A DNA stretch of 64,000 nucleotides from Salipiger bermudensis HTCC2601 (GTDB taxonomy: Bacteria; Pseudomonadota; Alphaproteobacteria; Rhodobacterales; Rhodobacteraceae): the NCBI RefSeq assembly GCF_000153725.1, contig NZ_DS022276.1:1197990-1261989 (forward strand), read 5' to 3'. Shown piece by piece: positions 8,621 to 17,640 of the stretch; position 1 is the first letter of the stretch, and each line of letters starts with the position of its first letter. The notes beneath the pieces were generated by a model. The model did not search any database. It was not told the origin of the DNA and was given only the letters and a program-made list of their open reading frames with translations. Position numbers and translations under genes: made by a program.

Positions 8621-9487
8621 TCAGAGCGATTTCTTGAAGATGCGGCCGGTGATGCCCTGCGGCAGCAGGCGCAGCAGCACCAGCGCGGCGAGGAGCAGGG
8701 CGGCGTCGCCGTAGACCGGACCCGTCAGGAAGGTCATGCCCTGGCTGATCGAGCCCAGCAGCGTGGCGGCCGAAAGCGTGCCGGTGATGACCGAGGCACC
8801 GCCGGTGATCACGGTGATGAAGCTCTGGGCGATGAAGTTCACGCCCATCGTCGGCACCACCCCGGTAAGCGGCGCCAGCAGCGCGCCGGCAAAGCCGGTG
8901 ATCGCCGAGCCGATGCCGAAGGTCGCCATGTAGACCCAGCGGGTCGGGATCCCCAGCGCCTCGGACATGTCCGGGTTCTGCATCGTGGCACGGGCGATCA
9001 GCCCGGCCTTGGTGAATTTCAGCACCGCCCAGATCGCCAGCAGAAGCGCGATGGCGGCGAAGATCAGCACGAAGTTGTAGCGCGGCACCTGGTAGGCGCC
9101 GATGCTCATGCCGCCGAGCGGGGTCGCGACCCCGGTGACGGAGTTTCCGAAGATCATCGTCACCCCGCCGATCATCAGCATCGACAGCCCCCAGGTGGCC
9201 AGGAGGCTGTCGAGGATCCGGCCGTAGAGCCGCTGGATCACCAGCCGCTCCACGAGAACACCGAATATGCCCACCACGATGGGCGCAAGGACAAGCATGG
9301 CGATCCACTCGTTCACGCCGTGACCGGTGGAGATGACCACCGTGTATCCGCCCAGCATCAGGAATTCGCCATGGGCGAAGTTGATGATGCGCATCATGCC
9401 GAAGATGATCGCCAGTCCCGAGGCCAGCAACACCAGCCAGGCAACGGCGCGCACCATCTCCAGCGCGACAACGATTGTATAATCCAT
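8621..9487 (-). CDS. ABC transporter permease, LivH/UrtB type
   Basis: First membrane subunit of the importer, 288 residues, largely hydrophobic. The LivH signature FGMMRIINFAHGEFLMLGGY is near residue 30 and the coupling loop RATMQNPDMSEALGI near residue 165. The ATG at 9487 is preceded by AGGAGA at good spacing; an in-frame GTG 15 bases earlier sits upstream of that ribosome site and is less likely. The gene follows the binding-protein gene by 23 bases. Confidence 0.92.
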   Translation of the reverse strand: MDYTIVVALEMVRAVAWLVLLASGLAIIFGMMRIINFAHGEFLMLGGYTVVISTGHGVNEWIAMLVLAPIVVGIFGVLVERLVIQRLYGRILDSLLATWGLSMLMIGGVTMIFGNSVTGVATPLGGMSIGAYQVPRYNFVLIFAAIALLLAIWAVLKFTKAGLIARATMQNPDMSEALGIPTRWVYMATFGIGSAITGFAGALLAPLTGVVPTMGVNFIAQSFITVITGGASVITGTLSAATLLGSISQGMTFLTGPVYGDAALLLAALVLLRLLPQGITGRIFKKSL

Positions 9488-9510
9488 ACGTGTCTCCTGC
9501 ACCCTTCGGA

Positions 9511-10746
9511 TCAGAGGCTGATCTCGAAGTGCTGGTTCGAATCCGGGTTCTCGACCAGGTCACAGACCATCTGCGTGTCGGTCGGCGGGCTGTCAGGGAA
9601 GCTCTCCTTGATGTTGAAGACCTGGTCCTGCAGCTCGGCGATGTAGACGTCGCGGATGGCGTGCTGGGTCTTGGGATCGATCTTCACCTTGCCGGCCGGC
9701 AGGTCGTAGGCCTTGCCCGAGGTCAGCACTTCGAGCAGCGGATCGCGCTCGGTGGTGCCGGCTTCGCGCACCGCGTCGGCCCAGATCATCATGCCCTCGT
9801 AGGTGACTTCCGAGATCTCGGACATCACCCAGTCCTTGTCGGGATATTCCTGCGCCACGCGCTCGAGGAAGGCCTTGTTGGTCGGGTTGTCGATCTCTTC
9901 GAAATAGCCGAACGACGCGGTGATGCCGTTGCCCTCTTCGGCGGTCAGGATCAGCTGGTCCGAGCCGCCAGCGCCGAGCACCGTCGACATGACCGGGATC
10001 TCCGACTTCATGCCGGCCGCCGCCCACTGGCGATAGAAGCCGAGATGCGAGGTGCCGACCAGCGCCGACAGAACGAAGTCGGGCGCCGCGCCCTGGATCT
10101 TCGAGATCGTCGAGCCGAACTGTGCCACGTCGAGCGGGAAGAACTCGGTCTCGATGACCTCGCCGCCGTTTTCCTCGACATAGCGCTTCACCCACGCGGC
10201 GGTGATGTGGCCGTAGTTGTAGTCGGCCGCGATGGTGTAGACCTTCTTGCCGTAGAGGTTCATGCCATAGGGGATCAGGCGCGCCACGGTCTGGGCCGGG
10301 GTGGTGCCGAGGGTGATCTCGTTGCGGTCGCAGACGCCGCCTTCGTACTGGGTGTTGTAGAAGTAGAAGGTGTCGTAGCGGTGGAAGATCGGGCGGATGG
10401 TCTCACGCGAGGCCGAAGTGATGCCGCCCATGACAACGTCGACCTGATCCCGCAGCGCCATCTGCGTGGCGTATTGCGAATAGAGCGACATGTTCGACTG
10501 CGGATCGTAGATCACCGCCTCGACCTCGCGGCCGAGCAGCCCGCCGGCCTCGTTGATCTCCTTGATCGCCATCTGGAAGACCTGGTTCATCGGAACGCCG
10601 ACCGCGTCGAGCGCACCGGAGAGGTCGTGCAGGCCGCCCACCTTGATGGTGTCAGACTGGGCGCGGGCGATGATCGGGGACGCCAGCGTCGCAGCCGCCG
10701 CGGCGGTGCTGGTGTGAAGGAATTTCCGTCTGCTGAGGATGGTCAT
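9511..10746 (-). CDS. Periplasmic binding protein for urea, short amides or branched-chain amino acids
   Basis: Type I periplasmic-binding fold protein of 411 residues, first gene of the long leftward operon. It has a twin-arginine-like signal (SRRKFLHTS, then an alanine-rich stretch ending around ARAQ). The ligand-side sequences FYFYNTQYEGGVCDRN and YTIAADYNYGHITAAWVKRYVEENGG match the UrtA/FmdD/AmiC group more than LivK. An AGGGA ribosome site precedes the ATG. Binding-protein identity plus adjacent amidase and urease genes point to urea, formamide-like amides or carbamoyl compounds as ligand; this is inference. Confidence 0.88.
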   Translation of the reverse strand: MTILSRRKFLHTSTAAAAATLASPIIARAQSDTIKVGGLHDLSGALDAVGVPMNQVFQMAIKEINEAGGLLGREVEAVIYDPQSNMSLYSQYATQMALRDQVDVVMGGITSASRETIRPIFHRYDTFYFYNTQYEGGVCDRNEITLGTTPAQTVARLIPYGMNLYGKKVYTIAADYNYGHITAAWVKRYVEENGGEVIETEFFPLDVAQFGSTISKIQGAAPDFVLSALVGTSHLGFYRQWAAAGMKSEIPVMSTVLGAGGSDQLILTAEEGNGITASFGYFEEIDNPTNKAFLERVAQEYPDKDWVMSEISEVTYEGMMIWADAVREAGTTERDPLLEVLTSGKAYDLPAGKVKIDPKTQHAIRDVYIAELQDQVFNIKESFPDSPPTDTQMVCDLVENPDSNQHFEISL

Positions 10747-11093
10747 GGTCGGGTCCCTGTTGGTTTTTTGTACTCACCCGACCCTTTATCATTTTATTGA
10801 ATTCGCAAATATCTCGATAGAGATCACCATGCGAGAAACATTTTTCGCTTAAATCTTCACCGAAAACCAAGGGACCCTGATGAGGAACCAGACGCTTTCA
10901 GGCTAGAATCGGCGCATTTTAGCGTCGAACCAAGACATTCTCGTCGTGTAAGACCGGCATCCGGACAACCCGGGTCGCCTGAGGTCGAAGCCAATTCTCT
11001 TGATCATAAATATTTTCCATTTCAATAATAATGCAGAATCCGACCTACCCAGCCGTATGGCAGGGCCCCGGCGAGACCCACACGGAGAGCCTC
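10747..11093. promoter_or_regulatory. Divergent control region between importer/urease operon and nitrilase gene
   Basis: This 347-base region has no gene and is clearly richer in A and T than its surroundings. It must hold the promoters for both the leftward operon and the rightward nitrilase-amidase pair. It contains a dyad ATCTC-GATA-GAGAT at 10811-10824, 65 to 78 bases upstream of the binding-protein start, a possible regulator site. No TGGCAC-N5-TTGCA sigma-54 element was found on inspection of either strand. Confidence 0.6.
11000..11029 (+). promoter_or_regulatory. Candidate housekeeping promoter for nitrilase gene
   Basis: TTGATC at 11000-11005 and AATAAT at 11024-11029 are 18 bases apart, close to the sigma-70 consensus. 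Transcription would begin near 11036, about 58 bases before the chosen start codon of the nitrilase gene. If so, an in-frame ATG at 11031 would be excluded from the message. Confidence 0.35.
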
Positions 11094-12842
11094 ATGACCG
11101 CCCCCTTCAAAGCCGCCACGATCCAGTTCGAACCGACCATGTTCGAGAAGGAGCGCAACATCGCCACCCTGCTCGATATGTGCGAGGAGGCCGCCTCCGA
11201 CGGCGCCAAGCTGATCGTGACACCGGAGATGGGGACCACCGGCTATTGCTGGTACGACCGAGCCGAGGTGGCCTCGGAGGTCGAGCCGATCCCCGGCCCG
11301 ACCACTGCGCGCTTCCAGAAGATCGCCGCCGCGCATGACTGCTACATCGTCGTGGGCCTGCCCGAGATCGACCCGGTGACCGAGCTCTACTACAACAGCG
11401 CCGCTCTGATCGGCCCCGAGGGTGTGGTCGGCAAGCATCGCAAGTCGCACCCCTATATCGCCGAGCCCAAGTGGGCCGCCTCGGGCGACGTGGCGCACGA
11501 GGTCTTCGACACCAAGATCGGTCGCATCGCGATCCTGATCTGCATGGATCTGCATTTCTTCGAAACCGTGCGGCTTGAGACCCTCGCCGGGGCCGACGTG
11601 ATCTGCCACATCTCGAACTGGCTGGCCGAGCGCACCCCGGCCCCCTACTGGATCACCCGCGCCTTCGAGAACGCCTGTTACGTCATCGAATCGAACCGCT
11701 GGGGACTCGAGCGCACCGTGCAGTTCTCGGGCGGAAGCTGCATCATCGGCCCCGACGGTCAGATCGAGGCGCAGATCGACGGCGGCAATGGCATCGTCAC
11801 CGGCACCATCGACCCTGCGCGCGCCCGCGAGCGCCTCGTGCTCGGCGAGCCGGTCTTCGACATGCGCCGGCCGGATCTCTACAAGACCCTGATGACCAAC
11901 AGCTTCACGTGGAACCCGCTGGATTTCCACCGGCTCTACGGATACCAGCCGCTGCCCGAGGGCGGCCCTTCGATGCTTGCGGTCGCACAGTTTTCACCGG
12001 GCCCCGACAGCGCCGAAAACCTCGCCAAGATCGCCGACTTCGCCGCCGAGGCGAAGGCCGCCGGCGCCGCGCTTCTGGTTCTCCCCGAGTTGGCGCTCAC
12101 CGGCACCGATGATCCATCCGCGCGGGCCGAGCCCATCACCGGCGAGACCGTGGCGGCGTTCACACGCATCGCCATGCGCCAGCGCCTGCACATGGTGGCG
12201 GGCTTTGCCGAGCGCGACGGAGAGCACCTCTACAACACCGTCGTGCTGAGCGGCCCCGAGGGCCGCGTCGGAAGCTATCGCAAGATCCATCTCGGGCAGG
12301 CGGATCGCGGCTGGGCCAGCGCCGGCAGTGACTGGGCGGTGTTCGACCTGCCCTTCGGACGGTTGGGCCTGCTCACCGGTCACGATGCGCTGCTGCCCGA
12401 GGCGGCGCGCGTGCTGGCGCTCGAGGGCTGCGACGCGGTGGCCTGCCCGGCCGCGCTGCCGCCGGGTTTCACCGGCGCGCATAAGGGCACCAGCGTTCCG
12501 CACAACGCGCCCATCCCGAAAGGCGCCGATCCCTATCACTGGCACGCCTTCCGCGCCCGCAGCGGCGAGAACAACCTGCATCTCGTCTTCGCCAACGGTT
12601 GCGATCCCGAGGCGGGCAACGCCGGCCACAGCGGCATCTTCGGCACCGACACCTTCGCCTTCCCGCGCGACGAGAGCGCCATTCTCGACGACGAGGGCAT
12701 GGCGCTTCTGGCCATCGACACCGGCAATCTCGACACGCCCTACCCGACCAGCACGGTGCGGCGGAAGGACCTGATCACAATGCGCCTGCCGCATCACTAC
12801 GGTCCGCTGGTGATCGAAGGCAGTCAGCTCGCGGTGGATTGA
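11094..12842 (+). CDS. Two-domain nitrilase-superfamily amidohydrolase, second domain without nucleophile
   Basis: A 582-residue protein with two tandem carbon-nitrogen hydrolase domains. Domain 1 (about 5-255) has the intact triad Glu45 (VTPEMG), Lys117 (KHRKSH) and Cys150 (LICMDLHF). Domain 2 (about 295-545) keeps Glu332 (LPELALTG) and Lys397 (YRKIHLGQ), but the cysteine position is glycine: GLLTGHDALLPE with Gly429. Domain 2 is therefore probably structural or regulatory. The chosen ATG has GGAGAG just upstream; an in-frame ATG at 11031 has none. It lies divergent from the importer/urease operon and 99 bases before an amidase gene. Members act on nitriles, amides or N-carbamoyl compounds; the substrate here is unknown. 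Confidence 0.88.
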   Translation: MTAPFKAATIQFEPTMFEKERNIATLLDMCEEAASDGAKLIVTPEMGTTGYCWYDRAEVASEVEPIPGPTTARFQKIAAAHDCYIVVGLPEIDPVTELYYNSAALIGPEGVVGKHRKSHPYIAEPKWAASGDVAHEVFDTKIGRIAILICMDLHFFETVRLETLAGADVICHISNWLAERTPAPYWITRAFENACYVIESNRWGLERTVQFSGGSCIIGPDGQIEAQIDGGNGIVTGTIDPARARERLVLGEPVFDMRRPDLYKTLMTNSFTWNPLDFHRLYGYQPLPEGGPSMLAVAQFSPGPDSAENLAKIADFAAEAKAAGAALLVLPELALTGTDDPSARAEPITGETVAAFTRIAMRQRLHMVAGFAERDGEHLYNTVVLSGPEGRVGSYRKIHLGQADRGWASAGSDWAVFDLPFGRLGLLTGHDALLPEAARVLALEGCDAVACPAALPPGFTGAHKGTSVPHNAPIPKGADPYHWHAFRARSGENNLHLVFANGCDPEAGNAGHSGIFGTDTFAFPRDESAILDDEGMALLAIDTGNLDTPYPTSTVRRKDLITMRLPHHYGPLVIEGSQLAVD

Positions 12843-12941
12843 CCCTTGCCGGTCGGGCGTGGAACATCGCGCCCGACCGACCACGGGAACGTGCATGCCT
12901 TTCCGGATCGCCACCACCGCCCATCCGAAGAGGCCACGCCC

Positions 12942-14369
12942 ATGACCACTCCGCTCCCCGCCACGCTCACCGATGCTGCCGCCACCGATCTCGCGGCGGC
13001 GCTTCGCAACAAGCAGATCTCGGCCCGCGACTTGATGCAGGCGGTGCTCGACCGCATCGACGCCACCAACCCCGCAATCAACGCCATCGTCACCCTGCGC
13101 GCCCGCGACACGCTGATCGCCGAGGCCGAGGCGATGGACGCCGCGCCACATCCCGGCCCGCTCGCCGGTCTGCCGATCGCGGTGAAGGATCTCGTGGCGA
13201 CGAAAGGCATGCGCACCACCTATGGCTCGCCGGTTTTTTCAGATCATGTGCCCGCTGCGGACGATCTTGTCGCCGCACGGCTGCGCGCCGCCGGGGCCAT
13301 CCTGATCGGCAAGACCAACACGCCGGAATGGGGCCACGGCTCGCACAGCTTCAACCCGATCTTCGGCGCCACCCGCAATCCCTATGACACCACGCGCACC
13401 GCCGGCGGCTCCTCGGGCGGCGCTGCGGCGGCGCTGGCGGCGCGGATGCTGCCGCTGGCCGACGGCTCGGACATGATGGGATCGCTGCGCAATCCCGCCG
13501 CATTCTGCAACGTCTACGGATTTCGCCCGAGCTGGGGCTTGGTGCCTCCGGACGCGGGCGGTGACACCTTCCTGTCGACACTGGCCACCGAAGGTCCGAT
13601 GGCGCGCAGCCCGCGCGACGTGGCCCTCCTGCTTTCGGCCCTCGCAGGCCCGAACCCCGAGGTGCCGTTCGGGCGCGCCTCGGAAGACTTCACCGCCCGC
13701 TTCGGCGCGGGGCTGAAAGGCAAGCGCATCGGCTGGCTCGCCGACTGGGGCGGCGCCTATGCCACCGAGCCCGGCATCCTCGAGACCGTGGAGGCGTCGC
13801 TGAAGGTCTTCGAAGCGCTCGGTGCCATCGTCGAGCCGGTCCAGGCCCCCTACCCGGCCGAAGAGCTCTGGTCGTCGTGGATCACCCTGCGCGCGGCGCT
13901 CAATGCAGGCGCCAAGCGCGATCTCGCCGCCGATCCGGCCAAGCGCGCGCTCACCAAGCCCGAGTCGCTGTGGGAGATCGAACAGGGTCAGGGGCTGAGC
14001 GCCGAGGCCGTCTACGAGGCCAGCAAGACACGCTCGCTCTGGTATCGCCGCGCCGCGCGGCTGTTCGAAACCTACGACGCGCTCGCCCTGCCCAGCGCGC
14101 AGGTCTGGCCCTTCCCGGCGGACTGGCGCTGGCCCGAGGAGATCGCGGACCGCAAGATGGACACCTATCACCGCTGGATGGAGATCGTGGTGCCGGTGAG
14201 CCTTGCCGGGCTGCCCTGCCTCGGAATGCCCGCCGGGTTCTCGCAATCGGGCCTGCCGATGGGGATGCAGCTCTTCGGCCCTACCGGCAGCGATGCCGCG
14301 CTGCTGGCGATGGGCGACGCCTACCATCAGGCGACCGACTGGCCGAACGCCTGCCCGCCCGCGCTCTGA
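12942..14369 (+). CDS. Amidase-signature family amidase
   Basis: A 475-residue amidase. The Ser-cisSer-Lys triad is visible: Lys82 (PIAVKDL), Ser157 in TAGGSSGG, and Ser181 in GSDMMGSLRNPAAF. It differs from the other amidase of this locus, which has GGDQGGSIRMP at the same place, so the two are not recent duplicates. The ATG at 12942 has AAGAGG nine bases upstream and begins the conserved domain at once. It probably shares a message with the nitrilase gene and ends before a strong terminator. It most likely completes deamidation of a product of the same pathway; this is inferred from position. Confidence 0.88.
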   Translation: MTTPLPATLTDAAATDLAAALRNKQISARDLMQAVLDRIDATNPAINAIVTLRARDTLIAEAEAMDAAPHPGPLAGLPIAVKDLVATKGMRTTYGSPVFSDHVPAADDLVAARLRAAGAILIGKTNTPEWGHGSHSFNPIFGATRNPYDTTRTAGGSSGGAAAALAARMLPLADGSDMMGSLRNPAAFCNVYGFRPSWGLVPPDAGGDTFLSTLATEGPMARSPRDVALLLSALAGPNPEVPFGRASEDFTARFGAGLKGKRIGWLADWGGAYATEPGILETVEASLKVFEALGAIVEPVQAPYPAEELWSSWITLRAALNAGAKRDLAADPAKRALTKPESLWEIEQGQGLSAEAVYEASKTRSLWYRRAARLFETYDALALPSAQVWPFPADWRWPEEIADRKMDTYHRWMEIVVPVSLAGLPCLGMPAGFSQSGLPMGMQLFGPTGSDAALLAMGDAYHQATDWPNACPPAL

Positions 14370-14405
14370 GGTCTCGCGCGCCTCATCTGCGGCCACACCA
14401 CACGA

Positions 14406-14433
14406 AAAAGGCCCGCCGGATGGCGGGCCTTTT
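14406..14433. terminator. Bidirectional rho-independent terminator
   Basis: A perfect 12-base stem (AAAAGGCCCGCC / GGCGGGCCTTTT) with loop GGAT lies between the convergent amidase gene and clpB. The A-rich and T-rich flanks let it work in both directions. Confidence 0.9.
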
Positions 14434-14456
14434 GCATGTTTCACCTGATCAGAGGA

Positions 14457-17072
14457 TCAGTGCACAACGGCGTCGTCCGGACGCGGCCGGTTCGAGGCCC
14501 CGACGCGCTCGCCGATCAGCAGACCGTCGCTGCCGGCCGTCACTGGCACGAGATCGCCGTCGTGGATCTCGCCACCGAGGATCAGCTCGGCCAGCGGATC
14601 CTGCAGCGCGCGCTGGATCACCCGCTTGAGCGGGCGCGCCCCGAAGACCGGATCATAGCCTTCCTCGGCCATCCACTTCTTGGCGCCCTCGTCGAGCTGC
14701 AGCGTGATCTTGCGGCTGGCCAGCCGCTTGAGCAGCCGCGCCATCTGGATATCCACGATGCCGTCCATGTCCTCGCGCTTGAGCCGGTCGAAGATGATCG
14801 TCTCGTCGAGCCGGTTGAGGAACTCGGGGCGGAAATGCGCCCGCACCGCGTCCATCACGTCGCGCTTGGCTTGGGCGCTGTCGGCCCCCTCGGGCAGTTG
14901 CGACAGCGCCTGCGAGCCGAGGTTCGAGGTCAGCACGATCAGCGTCTGCTTGAAGTCCACGGTGCGGCCCTGGCCATCGGTCAGCACGCCGTCGTCAAGC
15001 ACCTGCAGCAGCACGTTGAACACGTCCGGATGCGCCTTCTCGACCTCGTCGAACAGCACCACCTGATAGGGGCGCCGGCGCACGGCCTCGGTCAGCACAC
15101 CACCCTCGTCATAGCCGACATAGCCCGGAGGCGCACCGATCAGACGGGCCACGGAGTGCTTCTCCATGAACTCCGACATGTCGATCCGCACCATGGCGTT
15201 GTCGTCGTCGAACAGGAACTCGGCCACCGCCTTGGTGAGCTCGGTCTTGCCGACGCCGGTCGGCCCGAGGAACAGGAACGAGCCAAGCGGACGGTTCTCG
15301 TCGTTGAGGCCGGCCCGGGCCCGACGCACCGCGTTCGCCACCGCGCGCACCGCCTGGTTCTGGCCGACGACCCGGTTGTGCAGGCCATCTTCCATGCGCA
15401 GCAGCTTCTCGCGCTCGCCCTCGAGCATCTTCGAGGTCGGGATGCCGGTCCAGCGCTCCACCACCTCGGCGATCTGCTCGGGGCGCACGGCCTCTTCGAC
15501 CATGATGTCGCCCTCGGCCTCCTCGGCCTCGGAGAGCTTCTTCTCCAGCTCCGGGATGCGGCCATATTGCAGCTCGCCGGCCTTGGCGAAGTTGCCCTCG
15601 CGCTTGGCGATCTCGAGATCGGCGCGCATCCGGTCGAGCTGCTCCTTGACGTCGCGGGCCGAGGCCAGCTTGTCCCGCTCGGCCTGCCACTGCGCGGTCA
15701 TCTCGGCGGAGCGCTCTTCGTGGTCGGCCAGCTCGCGTTCGAGCGTCTCGAGCCGGTCCTTGGAGGCGGCATCGTCCTCGAGCTTGAGCGCCTCGACCTC
15801 GATCTGCATCTGCAGGATCACGCGGTCGAGCTGGTCGAGCTCCTCGGGCTTGCTGTCCACTTCCATGCGCAGCCGCGAGGCGGCCTCGTCCATCAGGTCG
15901 ATGGCCTTGTCCGGCAGGAAGCGGTCGGTGATGTAGCGATGCGACAGCGTCGCCGCCGCCACCAGCGCCGAGTCCGAGATCCGCACGCCGTGGTGCAGCT
16001 CGTACTTCTCCTTGATGCCGCGCAGGATCGAGATCGTGTCCTCGACGGTCGGCTCCTGCACCAGCACCGGCTGGAAACGCCGGGCCAGCGCCGGATCCTT
16101 CTCGACATGCTTGCGGTACTCGTCGAGCGTGGTCGCGCCGACGCAGTGCAGCTCGCCGCGCGCCAGCGCCGGCTTGAGCAGGTTCGAGGCGTCCATCGCG
16201 CCATCGGCCTTGCCCGCGCCCACCAGCGTGTGCATCTCGTCGATGAACAGGATGATCTCGCCTGCGGCGCTCTCGATCTCCTTCAGGATGGCCTTCAGAC
16301 GCTCCTCGAACTCGCCTCGATACTTGGCACCGGCAATGAGCGCGCCCATGTCGAGCGCCATCAGCCGCTTGTTGCGCAGGCTCTCGGGCACGTCGCCATT
16401 GATGATGCGCAGCGCGAGACCCTCGGCGATGGCGGTCTTGCCGACGCCGGGTTCCCCGATCAGCACCGGGTTGTTCTTGGTACGGCGCGACAGCACCTGC
16501 ATCGAGCGGCGGATCTCGTCATCGCGGCCGATGATCGGGTCGATCTTGCCCTGCTCGGCGGCCTCGGTGAGATCGCGGGCGTATTTCTTCAGCGCGTCAT
16601 AGCCCTCTTCGGCATTGGCGCTGTCAGCGGTGCGGCCCTTGCGGATGTCGTTGATCGCCTCGTTGAGTTTCTGCGGCGTCACGCCGCCGGCCTCCAGCGC
16701 CTCCTTGGCACCGGATTTCTCGATGCCCAGTGCCATCAGGATGCGCTCGACCGGCACGAAGCTGTCGCCGGCCTTCTTGGCGATCTTCTCGGCCTCGTCG
16801 AGCACCTTGCCGGTGGCCGGGTCGAGATAGACCTGGCCGGCATCGCCGCCGACCTTCGGGATCTTCGACAGTTTCTGCTCGAGCGTTTCGACCACACGGG
16901 CCGGCTGGCCGCCGGCGCGGGTGATCAGGTTGGACGCGAGCCCCTGCTCGTCATCCATCAGCGCTTTCAGCAGATGTTCTGGCGCGAGCCGCTGGTGGCT
17001 TTCGCGCATTGCGATGGTCTGTGCGGCCTGAATGAACCCACGCGACCGCTCCGTGAACTTCTCCAAGTTCAT
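14457..17072 (-). CDS. clpB: ATP-dependent chaperone ClpB
   Basis: Hsp100 disaggregase that works with DnaK to rescue aggregated proteins. The 871-residue protein is full length: N-domain (starts [18 protein letters not shown]), first AAA module with [10 protein letters not shown] and [13 protein letters not shown], the long coiled middle domain around residues 410-530 (rich in Glu, Leu, Arg), and second AAA module with [10 protein letters not shown] and a C-terminal [17 protein letters not shown] tail. A heat-shock-type promoter lies about 85-110 bases upstream, and a shared terminator follows. Confidence 0.98.
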   Translation of the reverse strand: MNLEKFTERSRGFIQAAQTIAMRESHQRLAPEHLLKALMDDEQGLASNLITRAGGQPARVVETLEQKLSKIPKVGGDAGQVYLDPATGKVLDEAEKIAKKAGDSFVPVERILMALGIEKSGAKEALEAGGVTPQKLNEAINDIRKGRTADSANAEEGYDALKKYARDLTEAAEQGKIDPIIGRDDEIRRSMQVLSRRTKNNPVLIGEPGVGKTAIAEGLALRIINGDVPESLRNKRLMALDMGALIAGAKYRGEFEERLKAILKEIESAAGEIILFIDEMHTLVGAGKADGAMDASNLLKPALARGELHCVGATTLDEYRKHVEKDPALARRFQPVLVQEPTVEDTISILRGIKEKYELHHGVRISDSALVAAATLSHRYITDRFLPDKAIDLMDEAASRLRMEVDSKPEELDQLDRVILQMQIEVEALKLEDDAASKDRLETLERELADHEERSAEMTAQWQAERDKLASARDVKEQLDRMRADLEIAKREGNFAKAGELQYGRIPELEKKLSEAEEAEGDIMVEEAVRPEQIAEVVERWTGIPTSKMLEGEREKLLRMEDGLHNRVVGQNQAVRAVANAVRRARAGLNDENRPLGSFLFLGPTGVGKTELTKAVAEFLFDDDNAMVRIDMSEFMEKHSVARLIGAPPGYVGYDEGGVLTEAVRRRPYQVVLFDEVEKAHPDVFNVLLQVLDDGVLTDGQGRTVDFKQTLIVLTSNLGSQALSQLPEGADSAQAKRDVMDAVRAHFRPEFLNRLDETIIFDRLKREDMDGIVDIQMARLLKRLASRKITLQLDEGAKKWMAEEGYDPVFGARPLKRVIQRALQDPLAELILGGEIHDGDLVPVTAGSDGLLIGERVGASNRPRPDDAVVH

Positions 17073-17156
17073 GGTGTCTCTCCTTCCAATAAGCGCCCGT
17101 TGGGAATTCGCCGCGCCCGACTGGGCGGCACGCGGCAGGATCGGGCCTCGCTAAGA

Positions 17157-17185
17157 AAATGGTCGCACAGAGCAGAGGCTTCAAG
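17157..17185 (-). promoter_or_regulatory. RpoH (sigma-32) promoter of clpB
   Basis: On the minus strand CTTGAA (17185-17180) and CCATTT (17162-17157) are separated by exactly 17 bases. This matches the alphaproteobacterial heat-shock pattern CTTG-N17/18-CYTATNT reasonably and the enteric pattern well. It lies 85-113 bases upstream of the clpB start codon. Confidence 0.75.
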
Positions 17186-17264
17186 ATCCGTGATCACAAA
17201 AATGAGCGTGCAACGGAATCGTCATCTTTTGCTGCGAGGAGTCTCCGAAGCTGGAGGCTGAACC

Positions 17265-17588
17265 ATGCATATCAAGAAAATCGCGTTCGACGGGTTCGAC
17301 ACACAAGAGCCCGGCGGACTGACACGGGGAAGCGTGTCGCTGATCGCGGCGAATGGAAGGATCGAGGTGGCGCTTGTCGCGCCGCCGCGGGTCTCTCCGT
17401 GGAAACGCGCCTTCGAGCGGCAGCTGTTGCGCCGCGCCCTCGCGGTGGTGCTGCGGCTGCCGGAATACCGCGAGGGGCGCGAGGAGCTGTGGTTCGACGC
17501 CGAGACGGTGGCGCGGATGCGGCTCGCCCCCGGCCCCACCGAGCGCGCGACGCGGTTATCTGCGCCCGCCCGCCGAGCGCAGGCTTGA
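17265..17588 (+). CDS. Conserved-looking hypothetical protein, 107 residues
   Basis: Not recognised. The start has GGAGG seven bases upstream. The first 50 residues look like a small beta-rich domain (FDGFDTQEPGGLTRGSVSLIAANGRIEVALVAPPR), followed by a basic helix-like part with WKRAFERQLLRRALAVVLRLPEYREGREELWF. No signal peptide or membrane segment. It is divergent from clpB and ends 52 bases before pyrF, so the two may share transcription. Confidence 0.7.
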   Translation: MHIKKIAFDGFDTQEPGGLTRGSVSLIAANGRIEVALVAPPRVSPWKRAFERQLLRRALAVVLRLPEYREGREELWFDAETVARMRLAPGPTERATRLSAPARRAQA

Positions 17589-17640
17589 CGCAGGCCCGGG
17601 CGCACCGCAAGAGGGGCCGACCCTAGAGACGGAGGCCCCC

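Noticed and set aside
10747-11093. Sigma-54 promoter for the nitrogen locus
   Set aside because: No TGGCAC-N5-TTGCA-like element could be found on either strand by eye; a weak site cannot be excluded without a motif scan.
14436-17261. Open frame of more than 900 codons on the plus strand opposite clpB
   Set aside because: Composition is that of a reverse-complement reading (Leu/Gly/Arg/His-rich), no ribosome site, and clpB is unambiguous.
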